Shown piece by piece: positions 1 through 5,114 of a stretch of DNA of 5,114 nucleotides. The stretch is from Euzebyaceae bacterium (lineage in GTDB: Bacteria; Actinomycetota; Nitriliruptoria; Euzebyales; Egibacteraceae). The number at the start of each line of letters is the position of its first letter. Position 1 is the stretch's first letter. Location: assembly GCA_013696915.1 (NCBI GenBank), contig JACCXR010000579.1:1-5114 (forward strand). The letters are read 5' to 3'. The notes beneath the pieces were generated by a model that worked only from the letters and a program-made list of their open reading frames with translations, was not told where the DNA came from and did not search any database. Both the position numbers and the translations under genes were made by a program.

Positions 1-616
<616 letters not shown>

Positions 617-687
617 GACGGGTCCCCCTGGCGAGCTTCGGGTGCGGCGGGCCCGCGCGGCGCCGACCCGGGTCAGTATGGCCGGGG
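617..687. repeat. Dispersed direct repeat, copy A
   Basis: This 71-base stretch matches 4101-4174 in the same orientation at 67 of 74 aligned columns, with three one-base gaps and four substitutions, counted by eye. It contains the perfect palindrome GCGGGCCCGC, then GGCGCC, then a GGGTCAGTAT block followed by G/C-rich sequence. Here it forms the whole immediate 5' flank of the acyl-CoA dehydrogenase, ending at its ATG. It may be an intergenic repetitive element or a duplicated leader region. Confidence 0.75.
623..629 (-). promoter_or_regulatory. Ribosome binding site of the acyl-CoA dehydrogenase
   Basis: Read on the minus strand, AGGGGGA lies six bases before the ATG at 616-614. It fixes the start of the dehydrogenase and sits inside the dispersed repeat copy. 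Confidence 0.6.
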
Positions 688-798
688 CCTCAGTTGTCCG
701 CACGCCGCCACTTCGCACTGCGGAGAAGCAATGCCACGACTGAACTCGACCCGGCCCCACGTCGTGGCGAGGGCCGCCTGGAGCGGACTTGCTAGTCA

Positions 799-1107
799 TC
801 AGCTGGCGGCCAGCTGGCGCAGACCGGTCTCGATGTCGCCGAGCCGGCCGAGGATGAGCCTGCCAGGACGGACTCGGTTGGTCAGCCACGGTCCTTCGCG
901 CTCGACGGCGTCGAGGAGGACCTCGAAACGATCGCGCAGATCGGCGACCACGTGGTCGTGGGAGACGCGGAGTGCCGCGAACAGCGCGATCGCCGACCCA
1001 CCCACGAGCACGGCTTTGGGCACGAGGTCCTGCAGCCGGGAAGCGGATTCCAGGCCCGCCTGCAGCTCGTCTGGGAGCGCGGTGATGTCCAGCTCAACAT
1101 GTCCAGC
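799..1107 (-). pseudogene. Nucleotidyltransferase-like protein fragment, 5' and 3' ends damaged
   Basis: The reading frame is open from 1107 to a TGA at 801-799 and gives about 102 codons. It contains ITALPDELQAGLESASRLQ, then KAVLVGGSAIALFAALRVS, then HDHVVADLRDRFEVLLDAVE. The VLVGGSA motif is the nucleotide-binding start of an MNT-type (AbiEii-like) nucleotidyltransferase. From memory, relatives read S-[FL]-D-H-D-H-V after the glycine motif; here two residues, including an aspartate, appear missing (VSHDHV). Relatives also continue well past the GLRQL segment, whereas this one stops four residues later. No ATG, GTG or TTG lies at the expected N-terminus, and the nearest in-frame GTG (1023) falls next to the glycine motif and would delete the leading helix. 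A 14-bp tandem duplication at 1085-1112 shifts the frame relative to an open frame reaching 1205. The gene is most likely inactive. Confidence 0.6.
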
Positions 1108-1113
1108 TCAACA
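1085..1113. repeat. Perfect 14-bp tandem duplication
   Basis: ATGTCCAGCTCAAC occurs twice head to tail (1085-1098 and 1099-1112), and one further base matches. Because 14 is not a multiple of three, the duplication changes the frame of the minus-strand nucleotidyltransferase. Removing one copy joins the open frame coming from 1205 (reading GDRDPHAVVELD) to the frame continuing DITALPDELQAGL. Confidence 0.92.
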
Positions 1114-1324
1114 ACAGCGTGGGGATCTCGGTCGCCGGTGTGTGGGGTACCCCGCACGTCGCCAGGTTCTTCGCGGCGTTCGTTTCGGGGCGGGTCGGAC
1201 GTCATTCCGCGCAGATATCCGGTGTGATAACCCGCGACGAAGAGATGGGGAGCCCGTCGTCTTGAGAACGTCGCGGACGGGCCGCTTGACCCTTCGGTGG
1301 TTATCCTTCCGGTTGTGCTCTGAG

Positions 1325-1352
1325 TTCAGCGCCCTGGGCATGGCGATAGCAT
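1325..1352 (+). promoter_or_regulatory. Candidate promoter giving a leaderless transcript
   Basis: TAGCAT at 1347-1352 fits the actinobacterial -10 consensus TANNNT and ends seven bases before the ATG at 1360. A weak -35 candidate, TTCAGC, lies at 1325-1330 with a 16-base spacer. No Shine-Dalgarno-like sequence precedes the start, so translation from a transcript starting at or near the A of the ATG is reasonable. If the in-frame ATG at 1351 were used instead, this -10 would overlap the start codon. Confidence 0.35.
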
Positions 1353-1359
1353 GGACGGC

Positions 1360-1524
1360 ATGGATCACACGGCTCCGCTTGAGGACGAACGGGGCGTGGA
1401 CCGTGCGGCGGTGCGCGAGTTGCTGCGCATGACGCCGGCGGAGCGTGTGGACCGGCTGATCCAGGTCGTAGCGACTTGGACGGCGATGCATGACTCCACA
1501 GGCGCTGCTCGCCCGAACGCGTGA
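1360..1524 (+). CDS. Small helical protein, first gene of a nucleotidyltransferase cassette
   Basis: This is an intact 54-residue open frame, beginning MDHTAPLEDERGVDRAAVRE and followed by LLRMTPAERVDRLIQVVATW. The middle (about residues 15-41) should form two short amphipathic helices separated by MTPAER. There is no signal peptide or membrane segment. Its TGA overlaps the GTG of the next gene in the sequence GTGA, which indicates translational coupling. I cannot name the family. Small proteins with an MTPAER-type helix ahead of nucleotidyltransferases are something I associate with actinobacteria, but only from memory. The position suggests a partner or antitoxin-like role; that is inference. 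An in-frame ATG nine bases upstream (1351) is an alternative start. Confidence 0.65.
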   Translation: MDHTAPLEDERGVDRAAVRELLRMTPAERVDRLIQVVATWTAMHDSTGAARPNA

Positions 1525-2023
1525 CATTCGATCCACGTCGGATCTGTCGGGAGCCGAACGCGCACGGCGTCCGTTACGTCCTCGTCGGCGGGTTCGCGGC
1601 GGCCGTCCACGGCTCGCCCCTGCCGACTGACGACGTGGACATCGTGCCGGCCCGCTACACCGACAACCTGGATCGGCTCGGTGCTGCGCTGACCTCGTTG
1701 GGCGCCCGGATCCGGACTGGTGGCGAGCCGGTCCTGACTCGGATCGACGGTGCGTTCCTCGCCGCGATGCCGTTCATGCTGGACCTGACACGCCCTACGG
1801 CGATCTGGACCTCACCTTTCGCCCAGCGGGACCGCTCGAGGGGTACGCAGGGTGGGCTGAGGGCGCCAGTGAGATCACGATCGCAGCCGACGTGCGCGTC
1901 CGTGTCGCGTCGTTGGATGACGTGATCGACTCGAAGCGGGCGGCAGGCCGCGACAAGGACGTCCGAGCGCTGCCCTACCTGGAGTCACTCCAGGACGAGT
2001 TGCGCGACCGACGCCCCGATTGA
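1521..2023 (+). pseudogene. MNT-type nucleotidyltransferase, frameshifted near 1790
   Basis: The GTG start overlaps the preceding stop. The N-terminal piece carries RYVLVGGFAAAVHGSPLP followed by TDDVDI, so Gly23-Gly24 and Asp38-x-Asp40 supply the glycine and metal-binding aspartate motifs of the polymerase-beta-type fold. After DLT at 1785-1790 the original frame drifts into arginine-rich nonsense and ends at 1925. The +2 frame resumes at 1793 with TPYGDLDLTF, containing the expected third acidic motif, and runs through VRVRVASLDDVIDSKRAAGR and KDVRALPYLESLQDEL to TGA at 2021-2023. One missing base explains the break; the repaired protein has about 167 residues. Such proteins transfer nucleotides to a protein or RNA target, or act as toxins or antitoxins; the target here is unknown. 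The first helix reads RICREPNAHG, where leucines would be usual, another possible sign of decay. Confidence 0.72.
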
Positions 2024-2148
2024 ACTCCTACCCGAAGCATCACGCCGGCGGTACGGCTGGGCACGCCCCTGGATGGCGACGGCTGAGGTGAAAGTCGCCT
2101 GAGGGCAAGCGCGACCGTTGTGCGGACGTTCGATGGCAGCGGCTGCGG

Positions 2149-2154
2149 TAGGTT
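2149..2154 (+). promoter_or_regulatory. Candidate -10 element for the regulator gene
   Basis: TAGGTT matches the actinobacterial housekeeping -10 pattern and lies 67 bases before the chosen TTG start. No good -35 is visible 16-18 bases upstream, so the call is weak. Confidence 0.25.
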
Positions 2155-2207
2155 GCATGATGCGCACCGGCGACCTGAGTCCGGGTGGGCACGGCGCCCG
2201 CTCCTGC

Positions 2208-2214
2208 GGAGGGG
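2208..2214 (+). promoter_or_regulatory. Ribosome binding site deciding the TTG start of the regulator
   Basis: GGAGGGG lies seven bases before the TTG at 2222. A GTG at 2214-2216 overlaps this site but is in the wrong frame, so TTG is preferred. Confidence 0.6.
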
Positions 2215-2221
2215 TGAGCGG

Positions 2222-3854
2222 TTGACCACGGCCGACGCCCTCGATCGCGGCCTGGCGTCCTTCGCTCGGCAAGCGTGGGCCGATGCGTATGCCCAACTCT
2301 CGGCGGCGGACCACGAGTCGCCGCTGGCGCCTGAGGACGTCGAGCGGCTTGCGATGGCTGCTCACCTGGTCGGGAGGGACAGCGACAGCGCCGACCTGTG
2401 GGAGCGCGGGCGTCAGCAGTGCCTTCGCCTGGGCGACGCGGCGCGAGCCGCGCGGTGCGCGTTCTGGCTGGCCTTCCACTTCCTGAACCGGGGTGACTTC
2501 GCCCGCGGCGGCGGCTGGCTCGCCGGGCACGCCGGCTGCTCGACGACGGCCAGCACGACTGCGCGGAGCAGGGATATGTGCTCTTGCCGTTGGCGATTCA
2601 GCGCATTGACGAGGGAGACTGCGCGAGCGCATGCGCCATCACCCGCCAGGCCGCTGAGATCGGTCGCCGCTTCGGTGATCTCGACCTGGTGACGTTCGCC
2701 CGGAGCATCCAGGGCCGGGCTCTCATCCGGGAGGGGAAGAACGTCGAGGGCATGACCCTGCTCGACGAGGTCATGGTCGCGGTGACGGCCGGTGAGGTGT
2801 CGGCGATCGTCGCGGGGACCGTCTACTGCAGCGTGATCGAGGGCTGCCAGGAGATCTTCGATCTGCGCCGGGCACAGCAGTGGACGGCGGCGCTGACGCG
2901 CTGGTGCGAGTCTCAGCCGGACCTGGTCCCCTACACCGGTCAGTGCCTGGTGCACCGCGCCGAGATCATGCAGCTGCACGGCGCGTGGCTCGACGCCACC
3001 GACGCGGCGCGGCGGGCGTGCGAGCGGCTCTCCCAGCCGCCTGGCCATCCGGCGGCCGGCATGGCCTTCTACCAGCAGGCCGAGCTGCACCGGCTGTGCG
3101 GCCGGTTCGGGAAGGCCGAGGAGGCGTACCGCCAGGCCAGCCGGTGGGGACGAGAGCCGCAGCCGGGTCTGGCGCAGCTGCGGCTGGCCCAGGGTCAGGT
3201 CGATGCCGCGGCGGCGACGATCCGCCGCGTGGTGGATCAGGCGCAGGAGCGCGTGACCCGGGCCAGGCTGCTGCCCGCGCAGGTCGAGATCATGCTGGCC
3301 GCACGTGACGTCCACGCGGCACGCGTCGCCGCCGATGAGCTGTCGGCGATCGCCGCCGACTTCGACGTGCCGCTGCTGCGCGCGGTGGCCACCCACGCGC
3401 AGGGCGCCGTCCTGCTCGTCGAGGGCGACGCGCGCGCCGGCCTCGATGCGCTGCGCCATGCCTGGACGGCCTGGCAGGACCTCGGCGCGCCGTACGAGGC
3501 CGCACGCGCCCGGGCTCTCATCGGACTCGCCTGCCGGGAACTCGGGGACGAAGACAGCGCGCAGATGGAGCTCGACGCGGCGCGCTGGGCCTTCCAGCAG
3601 CTCGGCGCCGTACCCGATTTCGCCCGGTTGGAGCCGCGATCCGGGACAGCGGCCGCCGCAGCGGGCGGGCTGACCCCGCGCGAGGCGCACGTGCTGCGCC
3701 TCGTGGCGACCGGCAAGACCAACCGGTCGATCGCCGCCGACCTGTTCTCAGCGAGAAGACGGTGGCTCGCCACATCAGCAACATTTTCACCAAGCTGGGT
3801 CTGTCGTCCAGGGCGGCGGCCACCGCGTACGCCTACGAGCACGATCTCGTGTAG
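2222..3854 (+). pseudogene. LuxR-type transcriptional regulator with TPR-like body, two frameshifts
   Basis: The product would be a cytoplasmic DNA-binding regulator. Translation begins TTADALDRGLASFARQAW at a TTG with a good ribosome binding site. Frame one runs to 2524 (GDFARGGGWLA). The intended protein resumes in the frame of 2527 with ARRLLDDGQHDCAEQGYVLL and continues to about 3747. That body is alanine- and arginine-rich with repeated helix pairs (for example AEEAYRQASRW and QARLALAQG-like units), suggesting TPR repeats. There is no Walker A motif, so it is not a full MalT/LAL-type ATPase. The C-terminal helix-turn-helix starts GLTPREAHVLRLVATGKTNR and, after a second one-base loss near 3748, finishes SEKTVARHISNIFTKLGLSS and RAAATAYAYEHDLV at TAG 3852-3854. 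The repaired length is about 545 residues. As sequenced, the break near 3748 removes the recognition helix, so DNA binding would be lost. Confidence 0.8.
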
Positions 3855-3902
3855 CCGCGTCTACACAGAATTGCGCATGTCGGCTTGGCCCGGCGACTTG
3901 CA

Positions 3903-3908
3903 TAGTTC
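3903..3908 (+). promoter_or_regulatory. Candidate -10 element for the short gene after the regulator
   Basis: TAGTTC within TTGCATAGTTCTG is a moderate match to the -10 pattern and lies about 85 bases before the ATG. A convincing -35 is not visible, which would fit a promoter that needs an activator such as the regulator just upstream; that is inference. Confidence 0.25.
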
Positions 3909-3944
3909 TGCCGAAGCGGCGATGCCCCTCCCTCCATAGCGTCA

Positions 3945-3976
3945 TCGCTGTCGGTCAATCCGAGACCGACGAGCGA
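3945..3976 (+). promoter_or_regulatory. Inverted repeat in the leader of the short downstream gene
   Basis: TCGCTGTCGGTC (3945-3956) pairs with GACCGACGAGCGA (3964-3976) across a seven-base loop: seven perfect base pairs, one bulged base, then five more. It ends directly before the ribosome binding site. It could be a dyad operator for a LuxR-type dimer or an mRNA hairpin that affects translation. No U-tract follows, so it is not a typical terminator. Confidence 0.55.
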
Positions 3977-3977
3977 C

Positions 3978-3986
3978 GGAGGAGGA
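3978..3986 (+). promoter_or_regulatory. Strong ribosome binding site
   Basis: GGAGGAGGA (a near-perfect anti-16S complement) lies six bases before the ATG at 3993 and strongly supports that start even though the gene is truncated. Confidence 0.7.
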
Positions 3987-3992
3987 AAGAAC

Positions 3993-4241
3993 ATGGCGGC
4001 ACCGCTGGCGGAGACGCCGATCGACCTTGCGACCGCGGAGCGGCTGAGCCAGCGGTTCCACGAGGTCTTCCAGACCTTCGACGCCGGAGATGATCTCTTC
4101 GACGGGGTCCCCCTGGCGGGCTTCGGGCGCGGCGGGCCCGCGAGGCGCCGACCCAGGGTCAGTATTGCCCGGGGACTGCGGTGGGAGCACATCAGGGGCC
4201 CGGCCGAACTGCCCTCGGAAAGAGGAGTTGACCTAGACTAG
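3993..4241 (+). pseudogene. Truncated small protein, possibly SnoaL/NTF2-like N-terminus
   Basis: The open frame has 82 residues, but only the first 36 or so look native: MAAPLAETPIDLATAERLSQ, then RFHEVFQTFDAGDDLF. From residue 37 the codons lie inside copy B of the dispersed repeat, and the protein becomes arginine- and glycine-rich (GFGRGGPARRRPRV) up to TAG at 4239-4241. The first helix and the DDLF segment resemble the start of actinobacterial SnoaL/NTF2-like proteins, which are usually 130-150 residues; this is a tentative recognition from memory. The strong ribosome binding site, inverted repeat and position after a LuxR-type regulator suggest the intact gene was a regulated target. 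The tail overlaps the convergent minus-strand gene by four bases, which is probably accidental. Confidence 0.5.
4101..4174. repeat. Dispersed direct repeat, copy B
   Basis: This is the same element as at 617-687, same orientation, 67 of 74 aligned columns identical. It begins exactly where the short gene at 3993 stops looking like a natural protein, so its arrival probably truncated that gene. It carries the palindrome GCGGGCCCGC and a GGGTCAGTATTGCCC block with GGG/CCC ends. No target-site duplication is evident by eye. Confidence 0.75.
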
Positions 4242-4579
4242 CCGCAGTCGGCTGCCGGACGCAGGTCCACGAGCTTGCGCAGACCGGCGCCCTCCGGTGG
4301 CTGGGCAAGCGCCCAGCCGACGCAGTAGGTCTCACCGACCACAGCGACATCAAGCAAGTCCATGGTCGGCACTGTCGGTGTGGCGCACTCTCCCCCTTCG
4401 AAGCAGACACTGCCACCGTCAGCTGAGACGAGCGCCACACGCAGTGGTCGGTAAGTGATCTCGTTGACGCCTGTGATGAGTGACGAAACCAGGAGGGCAA
4501 CGGCGGCTCCCACGGCAGCGATGAGGAGCAGCCGTTCCCTCCGGCCGAGCCGCAGGTCTGAGCGATCCTTGAGCCTCAT
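4238..4579 (-). CDS. Single-pass membrane protein with four extracytoplasmic cysteines, unknown function
   Basis: This is an intact 113-residue protein. Residues 1-16 are charged (MRLKDRSDLRLGRRER), residues 17-36 form one hydrophobic helix (LLLIAAVGAAVALLVSSLIT), and the rest should face outside by the positive-inside rule. The outer part holds Cys59, Cys65, Cys86 and Cys112, enough for two disulfides, and the segments CFEGGEC and GETYCVGWAL. I do not recognise the family. The ATG follows the stop of the upstream gene directly (TAGATG) with no clear Shine-Dalgarno sequence, so translation is likely coupled. Third codon positions are less G/C-rich than in the regulator or dehydrogenase, which may indicate foreign origin. 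Confidence 0.7.
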   Translation of the reverse strand: MRLKDRSDLRLGRRERLLLIAAVGAAVALLVSSLITGVNEITYRPLRVALVSADGGSVCFEGGECATPTVPTMDLLDVAVVGETYCVGWALAQPPEGAGLRKLVDLRPAADCG

Positions 4580-4882
4580 CTAGACGAACCGCGTGTCAAC
4601 GTCGTAGCGGAAGTAGTAGCCGGAATTTTGACCATTCAGGACGTTGACCTGATCGATGGCGTCCACCGAGCGGTCAGTGCGCCACGCACCATAACTGTGG
4701 TACCACCTGTTGGAGTACGTCTTCGGGTCGACCCGCATATCGGTGCCCGAGCGGCAGACCGGCGTTGGCAGGCTGGTACTGATGCCACCGCTGGTTCGGG
4801 CTTGGCGGAGGCGGCTCGGAGTGGACAGCAAGAGGAGGATGAGTGCCGCCCTCTGTCCGCGTAAGGGGTATGCATGGAACAT
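4580..4882 (-). CDS. Putative small exported protein, unknown function
   Basis: A 100-residue frame starts at an ATG preceded by GGGAG with a five-base spacer. The N-terminus has a short basic region and a hydrophobic stretch (ALILLLLS, residues 13-20) that could be a weak signal peptide. The second half looks like genuine protein: DPKTYSNRWYHSYGAWRTD followed by QVNVLNGQNSGYYFRYDVD, rich in Tyr, Asn and Trp as in secreted beta-rich domains. The middle (residues 24-45) is less convincing, and a frameshift there cannot be excluded. The stop is immediately followed by the ATG of the membrane protein gene, so the two probably form an operon. I do not recognise the family. Confidence 0.5.
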   Translation of the reverse strand: MFHAYPLRGQRAALILLLLSTPSRLRQARTSGGISTSLPTPVCRSGTDMRVDPKTYSNRWYHSYGAWRTDRSVDAIDQVNVLNGQNSGYYFRYDVDTRFV

Positions 4883-4887
4883 TCAAG

Positions 4888-4892
4888 CTCCC
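4888..4892 (-). promoter_or_regulatory. Ribosome binding site of the putative exported protein
   Basis: GGGAG on the minus strand, five bases before the ATG at 4882, supports that start over ATGs in other frames. Confidence 0.45.
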
Positions 4893-4998
4893 GGCTACCG
4901 TGGGGTGACCCGCAGCGGTTGGTGATGCTCCACAATAAGCAGTCAACCACGAGCCCTTCAGTCACACAATCCCCGTAGCGGGGCCGTGCATCGCATGG

Positions 4999-5114
4999 GT
5001 GCAGCAGCACACCGACCGGCAGGCCAAGCTCGCCAACCTTCCGCCGCTGACGCGCCGGATCAGCGGGAAGCTGGTGGGCGCCAGGCTGTGGCAGAACAGT
5101 TTCGCGCCCCTGCG
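4999..5114 (+). CDS. Unknown protein, 5' part or fragment (continues past the right edge)
   Basis: The frame starting at the GTG at 4999 reads VQQHTDRQAKLANLPPLTRR, then ISGKLVGARLWQNSFAPL, and has no stop to the edge. Almost every codon ends in G or C (only CTT and AGT do not), unlike the overlapping ATG frame at 4995, where about half do. This is good evidence that the frame is or was coding. It is open upstream to a TAA near 4937 with no ATG, GTG or TTG before 4999, and no good ribosome binding site precedes the GTG. It may therefore be a 5'-truncated gene fragment rather than a true start. I do not recognise the product. Confidence 0.4.
   Translation, partial: MQQHTDRQAKLANLPPLTRRISGKLVGARLWQNSFAPL

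Larger units (their letters stand above)
2024..2221. other. Intergenic region before the LuxR-type regulator
   Basis: No coding sequence is convincing here. An upstream in-frame extension of the regulator is possible (GTG at 2120), but it reads as arginine- and glycine-rich sequence and lacks a ribosome binding site. The stretch holds a weak six-base inverted repeat (GGCGAC at 2075-2080, GTCGCC at 2094-2099) and a candidate -10 hexamer. Confidence 0.5.

Noticed and set aside
1252..1282. Inverted repeat GCCCGTC/GACGGGC in the divergent intergenic region
   Set aside because: The seven-base arms are separated by 17 bases, with no link to a promoter or start; too weak to call an operator or terminator.
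2075..2099. Inverted repeat GGCGAC/GTCGCC as a terminator after the nucleotidyltransferase
   Set aside because: The stem is only six pairs with a 13-base loop and no U-tract, which is within chance for this base composition.
2413..3690. Long minus-strand open frame of 425 codons
   Set aside because: It lies opposite the regulator, whose frame has the TPR-like and helix-turn-helix wording. The minus product is Arg/Pro/Gly-rich low-complexity sequence.
1785..3755. Programmed ribosomal frameshifting as the reason for the split frames
   Set aside because: None of the three sites shows a slippery heptamer or a nearby strong downstream hairpin, and the LuxR and nucleotidyltransferase families are not known for recoding.
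4628..4864. Plus-strand open frame opposite the putative exported protein
   Set aside because: It has no ribosome binding site and a composition without recognisable features. The minus strand has a ribosome binding site, a coupled neighbour and more natural protein sequence.

Overview
The window looks like chromosomal DNA from a high-GC actinobacterium. Coding third positions are almost all G or C, start codons are mixed (ATG, GTG, TTG), and the gene content (acyl-CoA dehydrogenase, LuxR-type regulator with a TPR-like body, MNT-type nucleotidyltransferases) fits that phylum. The genus cannot be fixed from this sequence alone.

Layout from left to right. (1) Positions 1-616, minus strand: the N-terminal half of an acyl-CoA dehydrogenase that runs off the left edge. 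(2) 617-1107: a short dispersed repeat, then a damaged minus-strand nucleotidyltransferase fragment whose 5' end is broken by a perfect 14-bp tandem duplication. (3) 1360-2023, plus strand: a compact two-gene cassette. It has a 54-residue helical small protein, probably on a leaderless transcript, coupled through a GTGA overlap to a second nucleotidyltransferase. The layout resembles a toxin-antitoxin pair. The nucleotidyltransferase is interrupted by a one-base frameshift. (4) 2222-3854, plus strand: a regulator of about 545 residues with a TPR-like body and a C-terminal LuxR/GerE helix-turn-helix, broken by two one-base frameshifts, the second inside the DNA-binding domain. (5) 3993-4241: the start of a small protein, possibly SnoaL/NTF2-like. 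It has a strong ribosome binding site and an upstream inverted repeat, and is cut off after about 36 residues by a second copy of the dispersed repeat. (6) 4238-4882, minus strand: two small, probably exported or membrane-anchored proteins of unknown function, joined stop-to-start. (7) 4999-5114: the start or a fragment of an unknown plus-strand gene running off the right edge.

The clearest theme is gene decay, or consensus error, in the middle 3 kb. Three reading frames are each restored by adding one base, one by removing a 14-bp duplication, and one gene is cut by a repeat. The most system-like content is the small-protein plus nucleotidyltransferase cassette, which lies divergent to a remnant of another nucleotidyltransferase. 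The regulator and the short gene after it probably form a regulator-target pair.
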